This document shows positions 43,640-53,941 of a stretch of 64,000 bases of DNA, one piece after another. Every line of letters begins with the position of its first letter. Position 1 is the stretch's first letter. Both the position numbers and the translations under genes were made by a program. The stretch is from Psychromonas sp. SP041 (lineage in GTDB: Bacteria > Pseudomonadota > Gammaproteobacteria > Enterobacterales > Psychromonadaceae), in contig NZ_CBRF02000016.1 of the NCBI RefSeq assembly GCF_000470315.2, positions 40,757-104,756 of the forward strand, in the 5' to 3' direction. The notes under the pieces were generated by a model. That model made no database searches, was not told the origin of the DNA, and saw only the letters and a list, made by a program, of their open reading frames with translations.

Positions 43640-44078
43640 GACTGACTGTGATTTTCATTTTCATTTTCATTTTTATTTTTTAATTATTAAGGTAATTTAA
43701 CCCTCTCTTTTCTCACTTAAATATTTTAAATATAGCGATGAAATTATCTATTTAAGATTTTTATCGCTTATTTTATCTACAACTTATGCGATGCTCATCG
43801 CGAATCCAATAGGGTTATTTTTATTTAACTTGCTCAAAAATAAAGCAACTCTATACTGATTAAAGTGTGTATTTTTAAGTGATGTAGAAAAAGAATCATA
43901 GAATACTCAATCCTTTCCACATTATGATGCTCATTTTCTTTAGCACTTTTTATTCACTATATAATTAATTTTTCCCCATATGCTTAGTTTAAGTATTCGT
44001 CTAATAAACTATTTTAGGGAAAATTTTATTGTTTTTGCTCATTACTAATGGACATCGTTACGATGTTGGAGGTGGTTA
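43640..44078. other. Gap before the beta-oxidation operon
   Basis: About 440 bases without a credible gene. Near its start is a short simple repeat of TTTTCA units (43652-43676). At 43788-43801 lies a GCGATG/CATCGC palindrome, and at 44052-44066 an ACATCG/CGATGT hairpin ends two bases before the thiolase ribosome-binding site. No FadR or PsrA consensus site was recognised by eye. Confidence 0.45.
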
Positions 44079-45368
44079 ATGAAAGAAAGACTAGCAATAA
44101 TAGAGGGGGGGCGTAGTCCCTTTTGTAAAGCGGGTTCAGCGTTAAAAACAATGCAGGCTGATCAATTAGGGGCGGTGGTCGTTCGAGAGCTAATGGCGCG
44201 TTCCGTGCTCGATTATCATGATATAGATGAAGTGATTATGGGTAACGTTGCACAGCCTGGTCATGCCGCTAATATCGCTCGAGTAATCGCATTACAAGGT
44301 GGGTTTCCTACTAGTACTTGTGCTTATACAGTGAACCGAAACTGTGCGTCGGGCATGGAAGGAATGACAACGGCTGCGAATAAAATATTTGCTGGGGAAA
44401 TTGAGACCGCGTTAGTTGGCGGTAGCGAGTCGATGTCCAGCATTCCTTTATTGTACAGCCCGCAAATGACTCAGTTTTTTCTGCGTATGATGCAAGCTAA
44501 AACCCCAGTCGCTAAACTCAAAGCACTTTCTCAATTCCGTTTACCTTTTCTAAAACCAATTATTGGTATTGAACTGGGGTTAACTGATCCTGTTTGTGGT
44601 TTGAATATGGGTGAAACAGCGGAAGTCTTAACTCGTGAATTTGGAATCACACGAGAACAACAAGATCAGTTTGCTTTAAATAGTCACCAACAAGCCATTA
44701 AAGCACAGCAAGCAGGTAAGTTTGAAGATGAAATAATCAGCATTGCTGTTGGGCCTCAATATCAACATATTCAACATTTAGATAATGGTCCTCGAGAAGA
44801 TCAAACATTGGCTAGCTTGGCCAAGCTTCGTCCTTATTTTGATCGCTTAGCGGGCAGTGTGACCGTTGGGAATGCATGTCCAATTACTGACGGCGCTGTT
44901 GCCTTGACGGTAATGTCGGAATCTAAAGCAAAAGAGATGGGGTTAACACCATTAGGTTATCTAACTGATTATAGTTATGCAGGTTTGGAAGGCAGTCGAA
45001 TGGGATTAGGTCCTGTTTATGCGACGGCTAAGCTATTACAAAAGTCAGGTTTAGCAATAAGTGATTTTGACTTAGTAGAATTAAATGAAGCTTTTGCAGC
45101 ACAAGTGATTGCTAATCAATACGCTTTCGCTAGTAAATCATTTGCTCAACAATATTTACAGTCATCGCAAGCTATCGGTGAGTTAGACCCAAGTAAGTTA
45201 AATGTTAATGGTGGTGCGATTGCATTAGGTCATCCTGTTGGTGCAACGGGTGGGCGCTTAATATTAACCTTATTACATGAACTAAGACGCCAAGGTTTAC
45301 AGCGTGGTTTAGCGACCCTATGTATCGGTGGCGGTCAAGGTGCTGCATTAGTATTGGAGGTCGAATAA
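44079..45368 (+). CDS. Acetyl-CoA C-acyltransferase (beta-oxidation thiolase, FadI/FadA type)
   Basis: 429 residues. Thiolase with nucleophile C89 (NRNCASGMEG), GGSESMS, NEAFAAQ, the base His in NVNGGAIALGHPVGATG, and C-terminal Cys in CIGGGQG. Cleaves 3-ketoacyl-CoA to acetyl-CoA. GGAGG six bases before the ATG. Its TAA overlaps the ATG of the next gene. Length and neighbours fit FadI better than FadA, but E. coli fadIJ lacks the dehydrogenase present here, so I give no symbol. Confidence 0.93.
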   Translation: MKERLAIIEGGRSPFCKAGSALKTMQADQLGAVVVRELMARSVLDYHDIDEVIMGNVAQPGHAANIARVIALQGGFPTSTCAYTVNRNCASGMEGMTTAANKIFAGEIETALVGGSESMSSIPLLYSPQMTQFFLRMMQAKTPVAKLKALSQFRLPFLKPIIGIELGLTDPVCGLNMGETAEVLTREFGITREQQDQFALNSHQQAIKAQQAGKFEDEIISIAVGPQYQHIQHLDNGPREDQTLASLAKLRPYFDRLAGSVTVGNACPITDGAVALTVMSESKAKEMGLTPLGYLTDYSYAGLEGSRMGLGPVYATAKLLQKSGLAISDFDLVELNEAFAAQVIANQYAFASKSFAQQYLQSSQAIGELDPSKLNVNGGAIALGHPVGATGGRLILTLLHELRRQGLQRGLATLCIGGGQGAALVLEVE

Positions 45369-47497
45369 TGAAACACATTCAAATACAAAAGAATGATTGG
45401 TTAATTCGAGTTACGTTTGATTATCAAGATCAAGCTATCAATAAACTGTCAGCTGAACTAATGAAAGAATTGTTTGATGTTATTAAGGATATCGAAACGG
45501 CCCCACAAAAGGTGGTGAGCTTTGAGAGTGCTAAAAAAGATATCTTTATTGCGGGGGCGGCTATCGAGGAGCTACAGAAAATAGATAGCGTTGAAATGGC
45601 AAAAGAGAAAGCGCAACAAGGATTAAAAATTTTTAAAGCCCTTGAGCTATTGCCACAAACAACTGTCGCTATTATTGATGGTGCGTGCGTTGGCGGTGGT
45701 TGTGAGCTCGCATTAGCATGCAATTTCCGCTTAGCCACCGATAACCCAAAGACTAAGATAGGTTTACCTGAAGTTAAGTTAGGTATTCTTCCTGGGTGGG
45801 GCGGTACACAGCGTTTACCTCGTTTAGTCGGTTTACCTGAAGCATTAGCCATGATCCTACCTGGTAAGCTATTACCCGCAGCAAAAGCTTATCGTATTAA
45901 GTTGGTCGATAAAGTTATTTCATCTATACAGCTTGAACAACAAATAGATCAATTTTTAGAAGACTTGAGAGAGACTCGCTTTCAAGAAAGCTTGCTTAGT
46001 AGGAGAGAGCCTAAAAGTCTTGCACAAACAACAATGGCTGCTGCAATGGACTCGCATTTAGCTCGTTTATACATTTTGAAAAAAGCCCATCAGAATGTCA
46101 TGAAAACAACTAAAGGTTTATACCCTGCACCATTAGCTGTTTTGGAGGTTTACCGTAAAAAGTGCAATTTTGAAGAGGGTATTCAACGAGAGCTTAGTGC
46201 TTTTTCTAACTTAGCGCCTACAGATGTCTGTAAAAATCTTATTTCGTTATTTTTCCTTAACGAACAAGTTAAAAAGGAGCAAAGAGAACGTTATCCACAG
46301 CCTGAAACGTTACCGACTTCCGGCGCTGTTTTAGGGGCTGGCGTTATGGGAGGAGGAATTGCTTGGTTAATGAGTTCTAAAGGGTTATCGGTTCGTATAA
46401 AAGATATTAACTGGGAATCTATTCAATTAGGTTATCAACAAGCCGCTGATTATTTTAATCAACTTAAAAAACGCCGTCGAATTAAACAAGCAGGAATTGA
46501 TACTGCTATTAATCGTATCGGGGCTTCTCTCGATTATACGGGATTTAACCATGCGCAAATTGCTATTGAAGCGGTTGTTGAGGTTATGCAGGTTAAAAAG
46601 CAAGTATTGAAAGAGGCTGAAGCAGTTTTACCAGAAAGTAGTTTGCTATGTACCAATACGTCCGCGTTATCAGTAACAGAGATGGCCACCGTGTTAACTC
46701 GCCCCTCACAATTTTGTGGTATGCATTTTTTTAATCCTGTTAATCGTATGCCATTAGTAGAAATTGTTAGAGGTGAGCAAACCAGTGAAGAGACGATTGC
46801 TAAAGCTGTTGCGATCAGTAAAGCCTGGGGGAAAGTGCCTATTGTGGTTAATGATTGTCCTGGTTTTTTAGTTAATCGTATTTTATTACCTTATTTAAAT
46901 GAAGCCGCTTATTTATTACAAGAAGGAGCTGACATTGAAAAAGTTGATTCTGCAATCACTACATTTGGTATGCCGATGGGACCTTTTCAGTTAGCTGATG
47001 AAATAGGTATAGATGTTGGTTATAAAGTAGCTGCTATTTTAGAAGCTGGTTTTGGAGAGCGGATGGCGGTTGCACCTATACTAGAGCATATTCATGGTTC
47101 CTTAAAACTTTCAGGTAAAAAAGGCGGGCGTGGTTTTTATCATTATAAAAATAAAGAAGTCGAAGTGAACCAGTTGTTGTATCAAGCTGACTGTGTTGCA
47201 AGTAGCAAAGACTTTAGTGACCAAGATATTATTGATCGTTTAATGCTAGTGATGGTCAATGAAGCGGCACATTGTATTGATGAAGGTATTGTCGAAAACC
47301 CCGGACAGCTCGATTTAGCGATGATCATGGGAACAGGTTTCCCTGCTTGGCGAGGAGGTTTGTGTCGTTGGGCCGATAGTATTGGCTGTAAAGAAGTTGT
47401 GCAACGATTAGATAAATTACAACAACAAGTGGGTATTCGTTATCAAGTTTCGCCTTATTTACAGAAGTGTGCAGATGAACAGCGTGGTTTTTATTAA
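45368..47497 (+). CDS. fadJ: Bifunctional enoyl-CoA hydratase/3-hydroxyacyl-CoA dehydrogenase (FadJ-like)
   Basis: 709 residues. N-terminal crotonase domain (about 1-190) with oxyanion-hole region GACVGGGCELALACNFRLA and catalytic Glu in GLPEVKLGILPGWGGTQRLPRL; central NAD-binding domain with GAGVMGGGIAW near 322 and NTSALSVTEMA; then GMHFFNPVNRMPLVEIV and the C-terminal helical domains. Start taken at ATG 45368, overlapping the thiolase stop, behind GGAGG; longer upstream frame is not used. Together with the thiolase it should form a trifunctional complex. Confidence 0.93.
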   Translation: MKHIQIQKNDWLIRVTFDYQDQAINKLSAELMKELFDVIKDIETAPQKVVSFESAKKDIFIAGAAIEELQKIDSVEMAKEKAQQGLKIFKALELLPQTTVAIIDGACVGGGCELALACNFRLATDNPKTKIGLPEVKLGILPGWGGTQRLPRLVGLPEALAMILPGKLLPAAKAYRIKLVDKVISSIQLEQQIDQFLEDLRETRFQESLLSRREPKSLAQTTMAAAMDSHLARLYILKKAHQNVMKTTKGLYPAPLAVLEVYRKKCNFEEGIQRELSAFSNLAPTDVCKNLISLFFLNEQVKKEQRERYPQPETLPTSGAVLGAGVMGGGIAWLMSSKGLSVRIKDINWESIQLGYQQAADYFNQLKKRRRIKQAGIDTAINRIGASLDYTGFNHAQIAIEAVVEVMQVKKQVLKEAEAVLPESSLLCTNTSALSVTEMATVLTRPSQFCGMHFFNPVNRMPLVEIVRGEQTSEETIAKAVAISKAWGKVPIVVNDCPGFLVNRILLPYLNEAAYLLQEGADIEKVDSAITTFGMPMGPFQLADEIGIDVGYKVAAILEAGFGERMAVAPILEHIHGSLKLSGKKGGRGFYHYKNKEVEVNQLLYQADCVASSKDFSDQDIIDRLMLVMVNEAAHCIDEGIVENPGQLDLAMIMGTGFPAWRGGLCRWADSIGCKEVVQRLDKLQQQVGIRYQVSPYLQKCADEQRGFY

Positions 47498-47545
47498 TAA
47501 GAATTGAAAAAGTGACTAATTTAAATGTTTAATTAAGGAGCTGTT

Positions 47546-49435
47546 ATGAGTTTTCCTGAAGACAAAAAAGTAGTGATTGATACGTCTAAAATGAGCGATG
47601 AGAAAGCGTCATCGTTGAACCTTACCGAAGCTGCGCGTGATTCTGTATGGGAACACCCAAGTTTTGCAAAATCTTTATTCATGGGGGAGTTTAAATCGGA
47701 TGCTATTTTCCCTTTTCCTGAGCAAAGCAAAGAAGACAAGTTAGTAGGAGACCAATTAGTAAAAGAAGTAGGAGTGGTACTCGCTGATACATTAGATGCT
47801 GATTTAGTTGATGAAACTCGTACTATTCCCACTGAAGCGATGCAAGCTCTCGCTAAGGTCGGTGTTTTTTCGATGAAAATACCTAAAGAATATGGTGGGT
47901 TAGGATTATCCCAAGTTAACTATAACCGTGTCCTTATGGCGATCGCCAGTCATTGTGGCTCAACGGCTGTACTTGTTTCTGCCCATCAAAGTATCGGTGT
48001 GCCGCAACCTATTAAGTTATTTGGTACAGACGATCAAAAGCAACGATTTTTACCACTATTTAAAGAGGGTGCTATTTCTGCTTTTGCATTGACAGAACCA
48101 AGTGTTGGCTCTGATCCCGCTCAAATGGAAACAACAGCAACCTTAAATGCAGCCGGCACACATTATCTTATCAATGGTGAAAAACTTTGGTGTACTAATG
48201 GCCTCATCGCAGACTATTTAGTTGTGATGGCCTGTACCGCGCCTAAAATTATTGGAGATAAAGAGGTTAAGCAAATTTCAGCCTTTATAGTGAAAGGTCA
48301 AAGCCCAGGAATTAACATTAAGCATCGTTGTGATTTTATGGGGATACGTGGCATTCAAAATGGTTTGATTGAGTTTAAAGATGTAGAAGTACCTGTTGGA
48401 GATAGAATTTTAGAAGAAGGCCAAGGTTTAAAAATCGCATTAGCGACATTAAACACTGGTCGTTTAACGATTCCTGCGGCTAGCACGGGTATGGCAAAAC
48501 AATGTCTTAATATGACTCGTCGTTGGGGAGGTAAGCGTGTGCAATGGGGTTCGCCTATTGCAAAACATGAAAAAGGCTCAAATCGTATTGCTTATATCGC
48601 ATCAACAACTTTTGCCATGGAAGCCGTTACTTGGGTAACTAGTTTTATGGCGGACAAAGGCGATGTTGATATTCGTATGGAAGCGGCTATGGCCAAGTTA
48701 TTTTGTAGTGAAATGGCGTGGAGTGTGATGGATGAAACGGTACAAATGTTTGGTGGCAGGGGGTATGAAAAAGCCAGTTCATTAAAAGCACGTGGCGAAT
48801 TACCTTTCCCAGTAGAGCGTATGTTACGTGACTGCCGTATTAATCGTATTATTGAAGGTACAACAGATGTAATGGAATTATTTTTAAGCCGAGAAGCGTT
48901 AGATACTCATTTATCTTTGGCTTCTGATTTAATTAAACCTAATGCTGATTTTACGACCAAACGTGATGCGGCTTTTAAGTTGTTTAAAGAATATGCTGCT
49001 TGGTATCCTTCGCAAATTATCAATAAAGAGTTTATTGAACAATTTACACACAGTGGAAAACTAGTTGAACACATTAATTATTGTCAGCGTACTTCACATC
49101 GCTTAGCAAGAGTATTGTTTGAGCAAATGTTGGTACATCGAGAAAAGCTAGAATTACGCCAAGAAACATTAGGGCACCTTATGACCATCGGTTGTGAAAT
49201 ATTTGCCATGTCAGTGACTTGCTCTTATGCTAAAAGCCAAGCTAAAGCAGGTAATACGAACGCCATTTCATTAGCAGATCATCATTGTGTATTAGCATCA
49301 GAAAGAATAGAAGGGCATTTCAAAGCATTATCAACTCCTCAACGAGTAACTGCAAAAACGATAGCGGATGATATTTTGAGTAATCAATATCAGTGGCTAG
49401 AAGAGGGGATTTATCCAGTTGCACCAGAACAATAG
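47546..49435 (+). CDS. Acyl-CoA dehydrogenase, VLCAD/ACAD9-like long form
   Basis: 629 residues. FAD-dependent first step of beta-oxidation. Standard domain order: N-terminal helices (IPKEYGGLGLSQVNYNRVL), the beta domain (FALTEPSVGSDPAQM, WCTNG), then C-terminal helices with MFGGRGYEKASS and DCRINRIIEGTTDVM. An extra C-terminal helical region of about 180 residues resembles VLCAD and ACAD9, which act as homodimers on long chains. AAGGAG upstream of the ATG. With thiolase and FadJ it supplies a complete cycle in one operon. Confidence 0.92.
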   Translation: MSFPEDKKVVIDTSKMSDEKASSLNLTEAARDSVWEHPSFAKSLFMGEFKSDAIFPFPEQSKEDKLVGDQLVKEVGVVLADTLDADLVDETRTIPTEAMQALAKVGVFSMKIPKEYGGLGLSQVNYNRVLMAIASHCGSTAVLVSAHQSIGVPQPIKLFGTDDQKQRFLPLFKEGAISAFALTEPSVGSDPAQMETTATLNAAGTHYLINGEKLWCTNGLIADYLVVMACTAPKIIGDKEVKQISAFIVKGQSPGINIKHRCDFMGIRGIQNGLIEFKDVEVPVGDRILEEGQGLKIALATLNTGRLTIPAASTGMAKQCLNMTRRWGGKRVQWGSPIAKHEKGSNRIAYIASTTFAMEAVTWVTSFMADKGDVDIRMEAAMAKLFCSEMAWSVMDETVQMFGGRGYEKASSLKARGELPFPVERMLRDCRINRIIEGTTDVMELFLSREALDTHLSLASDLIKPNADFTTKRDAAFKLFKEYAAWYPSQIINKEFIEQFTHSGKLVEHINYCQRTSHRLARVLFEQMLVHREKLELRQETLGHLMTIGCEIFAMSVTCSYAKSQAKAGNTNAISLADHHCVLASERIEGHFKALSTPQRVTAKTIADDILSNQYQWLEEGIYPVAPEQ

Positions 49436-49470
49436 TATTTGAAGAATAATATATTATCGTTAGAAGGCGT

Positions 49471-49512
49471 TTAAAGTAAGGTATGGTTATTTAACGCAAT
49501 GCCTTACTTTTT
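49471..49512 (+). terminator. Terminator after the beta-oxidation operon
   Basis: AAAGTAAGG (49473-49481) pairs with CCTTACTTT (49502-49510) around a 20-base loop, ending in TTTTT. It lies 38 bases after the dehydrogenase gene. Confidence 0.7.
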
Positions 49513-49569
49513 AACGTTGTTGCTGTGCTTTATTATTAATGTCGTTAAATTGACTAATATAGTTAAATG

Positions 49570-49896
49570 CTAAGACTTAAAAGTATGACGTTGTTTATCT
49601 AAGTTAACTACTTTTGCATTCTCTGTATCAGTATTAATAATAATGCCTTCTTGTTTTAGAAGCGCTATTTTTTTATCAGTACCTAATGCAAACTTACCGA
49701 TGTTGCCATTACTATTGACCACTCGATGGCATGGCACGACGATTACGTCCGGATTTTTTGCCATTGCATTACCCACCGCTTGATATGCTTTACCACCAAG
49801 CTGATGAGCAATATCTGCATAGGTTACAACTTTACCTGCTGGTATTTGACGCAGTAAGTCGTAACATTGTTGATTAAAAGATTTATTTGAATCCAT
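49570..49896 (-). CDS. MGMT-family DNA repair protein, single-domain form
   Basis: 108 residues comprising only the C-terminal DNA-binding/alkyl-transfer domain of O6-alkylguanine-DNA alkyltransferases: GKVVTYADIAHQLG, AVGNAMAKNP and active-site PCHRVV with C56. Since Cys is present, not Trp as in the alkyltransferase-like (ATL/YbaZ) proteins, it may transfer methyl groups. But the N-terminal domain of Ogt/Ada is absent. It overlaps rsuA by 14 bases. Confidence 0.85.
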   Translation of the reverse strand: MDSNKSFNQQCYDLLRQIPAGKVVTYADIAHQLGGKAYQAVGNAMAKNPDVIVVPCHRVVNSNGNIGKFALGTDKKIALLKQEGIIINTDTENAKVVNLDKQRHTFKS

Positions 49897-50575
49897 TGAT
49901 CTCTTGTTCCGTTAAAAAGCGTGATTCTCCTAACGCTAGGTTATGGTCTAATTCGACGTCACCTATTTGCTCTCTGTGCAGTTTAGTTACATAGTTACCT
50001 ACTGCAGCAAACATACGTTTCACTTGGTGGTATTTACCTTCACTAATCGTTAATAACACTTCTTTTTCACTCAGCACTTCTAATTTTGCTGGTAAACAAG
50101 CTTGGCTTTCACTTTTAAGTTGAATGCCTTCAGCAAAAAGTGTAATTGCATCTTCACTGATTGGGTCTTGCAAAGAAATACGGTAACGCTTTTCACACTT
50201 CTTACGTGGACTCGTTACTTGATGCGACCATTGGCCATCATCTGTGATTAAAATTAAGCCTGTTGTATCTGCATCTAAACGACCTGCGATAAATACGTTT
50301 TGTTTTTTCTCTATATCGATAAGGTTTAATAAACTAGGCATTTGCTCATCAACATTCGAGCTAATAAAGCCAGGTGGTTTATTAAGCATAATGTAGCGAA
50401 AGCCTCGAGTTGTAATTACCTGTCCTTTAAATGCAATAATATCGTCAGCAACGATTTTGTAAGAACCACTACGTAATGTGCCAGCCTGATTGCTGATTAA
50501 ACCTTTACGAATAGCACTCTTTGCTTCGCTACGTGTCAATTCTGTTGATTCACAGATAAATTTGTCGAGTCTCAT
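49883..50575 (-). CDS. rsuA: 16S rRNA pseudouridine-516 synthase RsuA
   Basis: 230 residues. N-terminal S4 RNA-binding domain (MRLDKFICEST, 1-45), then the catalytic domain with D101 in AGRLDADTTGL. WSHQVTSPRKKCEKRY and ISEGKYHQVKRMFAAVGN are near identical to E. coli RsuA. Modifies U516 of 16S rRNA. Its ATG overlaps the tmcA stop by one base. Confidence 0.93.
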   Translation of the reverse strand: MRLDKFICESTELTRSEAKSAIRKGLISNQAGTLRSGSYKIVADDIIAFKGQVITTRGFRYIMLNKPPGFISSNVDEQMPSLLNLIDIEKKQNVFIAGRLDADTTGLILITDDGQWSHQVTSPRKKCEKRYRISLQDPISEDAITLFAEGIQLKSESQACLPAKLEVLSEKEVLLTISEGKYHQVKRMFAAVGNYVTKLHREQIGDVELDHNLALGESRFLTEQEINGFK

Positions 50576-52599
50576 TATGTTGTGTGTTCTCTTATTTGTT
50601 GCGTAAGTAAGTCATCAATACATTTTTTTACGAATGCTTGTGCTTGTTTTTGTCCAGTAAAATGGTGTTGCTGTATTATTTCTTGCCAACTATGGTTTTG
50701 AATTACTTTTTCTACTAAACAACGTTGTTGCTGGGTGTTTAATGTCGCTAATGATGCGCTATATAATAATTCAATTAATAAGTACTCAACATTATCGTAA
50801 CTTCGATTCGCATTGACATAACCTGATAACGCTTGTTGTGTCGATGCTTTCAATTGATCGAATGCAATTTGTGGCCATAATACGATAATTAATGATGAAT
50901 CTAATTGTCTAAGCTGTCGGCTAAGCTGTACTTTAACCTGTTTATGGAAATCAGTCTGTATTTGATGATGTAATTCTTTACCTTGTTGGCTTAAAGGTAA
51001 GTTCACCATGAATGAATGTTGTCCACTGCTCTTATCTTTGCGAATTCCAATACGTAAAACTTGTAATTCATGACGTAACCAAAATTGTAATAAATTATCA
51101 CTGGCTGCAAAGCTAGCACTCAAATGATCAAATTGCTGTGTAGCGGCCCAATTAATTATCCATTGTAGTAATTGACTACCTAATCGTTTCTTTTGTAACG
51201 TTGGTTGAACAGCAATACGTTGAATACGAGCAAATGAATGGGTAGCTGCATTTTTAAAACCACTGTGGAAAGTTAATGATTGAGCAATTAAATGTCCGTT
51301 AGGTCTGCGTTTACCTTGATAGATTTGTTCGCTTGTTGTTTGATCAAATTCACCTTCATTATTGATTAATGCAACGGCTAATATTTGTTTGCCTTGTTGC
51401 ATCGCAATAATCGTTAAATTTTGATCGTTTAATAAAGCCGCTAAGTCCGAAGGCTTTGTTTGATAGTGCGCATTGACTAAAAGTGAGAATAATTGATTGA
51501 GTAGTTTAGGTTGTTGGAGTAACACCTCTTGTTCAATGATCGAAATGGTTGAATTAAGGTCGTGTTTATTTATTACAGTTTGTACCGATTGTTCAATGAG
51601 ACATAAACTTGAAAGCATAAATGTCTCAATAGGATCGTTTTCAGCCCAGCGTATCGGATGAGTAAGAGAAAAAGAACGCCATTGTGGAGCTATATTATTT
51701 AACTGTTGTTGAAAGCGTAAAGCAAATCCTCGTCCTGACCCTTCATAACCAAACTGTGTTGTCGCAAAGACAATTCGTGAATAACGCTTTGTAAACGTAA
51801 TTAACAACTTGAGAGGAATCGCAGCGGCCTCATCAATTATTAGTAAGTCACACTCTGGTTGACCATAATTTAAGGCATCGGGAGGCATGAAAACAAGCCG
51901 TTGTAAATCATCCGTGTTTATTAAGGTTAATGTCGCATGCTTATATATAGTAGTCGCAGCTTGTTTACTTGGAGCACAAATTATAATTTTAGATAAACCT
52001 TGATTGATTAAGGTTGCTGAAGCAATGCCTAAGCTAGCTGATTTACCTCTTCCTCTATTTGCTGTAATCACTAAAGGTCGGCGCCGATGTCCTTTAACTG
52101 TGTTAATGATTTGCCTAATCGCCTGTTGTTGCTCTTCTATATATAAGTATTGATTAGAAGTAGGGGGGATTAGCTGCTCATCTATTAATAAAGATTGCTG
52201 GGTATCTTTCAATATCGGGATTTGATGGTTAATAAGTTGTTTCTGCATATACAATGAAAAATTATCATTTGTAGAGGTTTGTTCCGGTAACAATAAAACA
52301 ATAACCGAACCACCACATACAGCCCCTTCTGCAGCTGCAAACATATTTGCATCGAATTGTTGATGCATATTCATAAATAGCAAATGGACATCTTGCCCTA
52401 GCAAAGATTGATAATGACAAGCTTCAACCGAAGTAGGGCTTTCACCACACCATTTATAATCACTGTTTTCAAACTCAATAATTGCTGAGGCTTGCTCAAA
52501 ACACCATTGTAGAGTTCCTTGAATACAGCACAACTGTCTATGGTTAGATTGCTCGGCTAAAGATTTAAGTTGTTGGTAAAATTGAGTGGCGACAGACAC
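50575..52599 (-). CDS. tmcA: tRNA(Met) cytidine acetyltransferase TmcA
   Basis: 674 residues. Makes N4-acetylcytidine at position 34 of elongator tRNA-Met using acetyl-CoA and ATP. N-terminal DUF1726 domain, RecD-like helicase domain with Walker A TANRGRGKSASLG and Walker B LLIIDEAAAIP, then a GNAT acetyltransferase (FARIQRIAVQPTLQKKRLGSQLL). I place the start at GTG 52599 because AGGA lies six bases before it and the sequence then matches TmcA. ATG 52659 would add an uncharacteristic hydrophobic extension of 20 residues. It heads tmcA-rsuA-MGMT. Confidence 0.93.
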   Translation of the reverse strand: MSVATQFYQQLKSLAEQSNHRQLCCIQGTLQWCFEQASAIIEFENSDYKWCGESPTSVEACHYQSLLGQDVHLLFMNMHQQFDANMFAAAEGAVCGGSVIVLLLPEQTSTNDNFSLYMQKQLINHQIPILKDTQQSLLIDEQLIPPTSNQYLYIEEQQQAIRQIINTVKGHRRRPLVITANRGRGKSASLGIASATLINQGLSKIIICAPSKQAATTIYKHATLTLINTDDLQRLVFMPPDALNYGQPECDLLIIDEAAAIPLKLLITFTKRYSRIVFATTQFGYEGSGRGFALRFQQQLNNIAPQWRSFSLTHPIRWAENDPIETFMLSSLCLIEQSVQTVINKHDLNSTISIIEQEVLLQQPKLLNQLFSLLVNAHYQTKPSDLAALLNDQNLTIIAMQQGKQILAVALINNEGEFDQTTSEQIYQGKRRPNGHLIAQSLTFHSGFKNAATHSFARIQRIAVQPTLQKKRLGSQLLQWIINWAATQQFDHLSASFAASDNLLQFWLRHELQVLRIGIRKDKSSGQHSFMVNLPLSQQGKELHHQIQTDFHKQVKVQLSRQLRQLDSSLIIVLWPQIAFDQLKASTQQALSGYVNANRSYDNVEYLLIELLYSASLATLNTQQQRCLVEKVIQNHSWQEIIQQHHFTGQKQAQAFVKKCIDDLLTQQIREHTT

Positions 52600-52757
52600 A
52601 AGAGATCCTAGTGGTGATAAAATGAATGATAAACATCGAATAAGTATAAAATGTAACATAAAAAAGGATCGCTAATATCAGTAACGAAGGGATCCTTGTC
52701 GTTATAGAGCCAAGCAGATCCTTTTGAATGTTTTTTAAACAAACTAACAATAAATGC

Positions 52758-53273
<516 letters not shown>

Positions 53274-53288
53274 AAAGGAGTTAAAGCA

Positions 53289-53927
53289 ATGACAATCGGT
53301 CTAGTAGGTCGTAAAGTTGGTATGACTCGCATCTTCACTGAAGATGGTGTTTCTATCCCAGTTACAGTTCTTGAATGTTCACCAAATCGTGTTACTCAAG
53401 TTAAAACACTTGATACTGATGGCTACCAAGCTATTCAAGTAACAGCTGGCTCTAAAAAAGCAAGCCGTGTAAACAAGCCAGAAGCTGGTCACTTTGCGAA
53501 AGCAGGTGTTGAAGCTGGCCGTGGTCTCTGGGAGTTTACTCTTGGCGACAACGAAGGTGCAGATATCAAAGTCGGTGCTGAGCTAAGCGTTGAGCTATTC
53601 AACGAAATAAATAAAGTAGATGTTACTGGTCAATCTAAAGGTAAAGGTTTCCAAGGTGCTGTTAAGCGTTGGAATTTCTCTATGCAAGATGCGACTCACG
53701 GTAACTCTATTAGCCATCGTGCTCCAGGTTCAATTGGCCAATGTCAAACACCAGGGCGCGTATTTAAAGGCAAGAAGATGGCTGGTCATATGGGTGCTGA
53801 GCGTGTTACGACTCAAAACCTAGAAGTTGTTCGCGTAGACATTGAACGCAACTTACTGCTCGTTAAAGGTGCAGTAGCTGGTGCGAAAAATGGCAACGTA
53901 TTCATCAAACCTGCTGTTAAAGCATAG
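53289..53927 (+). CDS. rplC: 50S ribosomal protein L3
   Basis: 212 residues. Typical [13 protein letters not shown] start and the methylatable-Gln region [15 protein letters not shown] followed by [13 protein letters not shown], which reaches the peptidyl transferase centre. GGAG before the ATG; 15 bases after rpsJ. Confidence 0.98.
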   Translation: MTIGLVGRKVGMTRIFTEDGVSIPVTVLECSPNRVTQVKTLDTDGYQAIQVTAGSKKASRVNKPEAGHFAKAGVEAGRGLWEFTLGDNEGADIKVGAELSVELFNEINKVDVTGQSKGKGFQGAVKRWNFSMQDATHGNSISHRAPGSIGQCQTPGRVFKGKKMAGHMGAERVTTQNLEVVRVDIERNLLLVKGAVAGAKNGNVFIKPAVKA

Positions 53928-53941
53928 CCGAGGAGTTAGTA

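Noticed and set aside
43651..43685. TTTTCA simple repeat
   Set aside because: Short and imperfect, lies after a gene end, and has no sign of being a phase-variable switch.
45320..45367. Longer N-terminus for the FadJ-like protein
   Set aside because: The extra residues overlap the thiolase end and do not match the family; ATG 45368 has GGAGG and a TAATG overlap.
52600..52659. Hydrophobic N-terminal extension of TmcA from ATG 52659
   Set aside because: TmcA is cytosolic without a signal; GTG 52599 has a good ribosome-binding site and gives the expected N-terminus.
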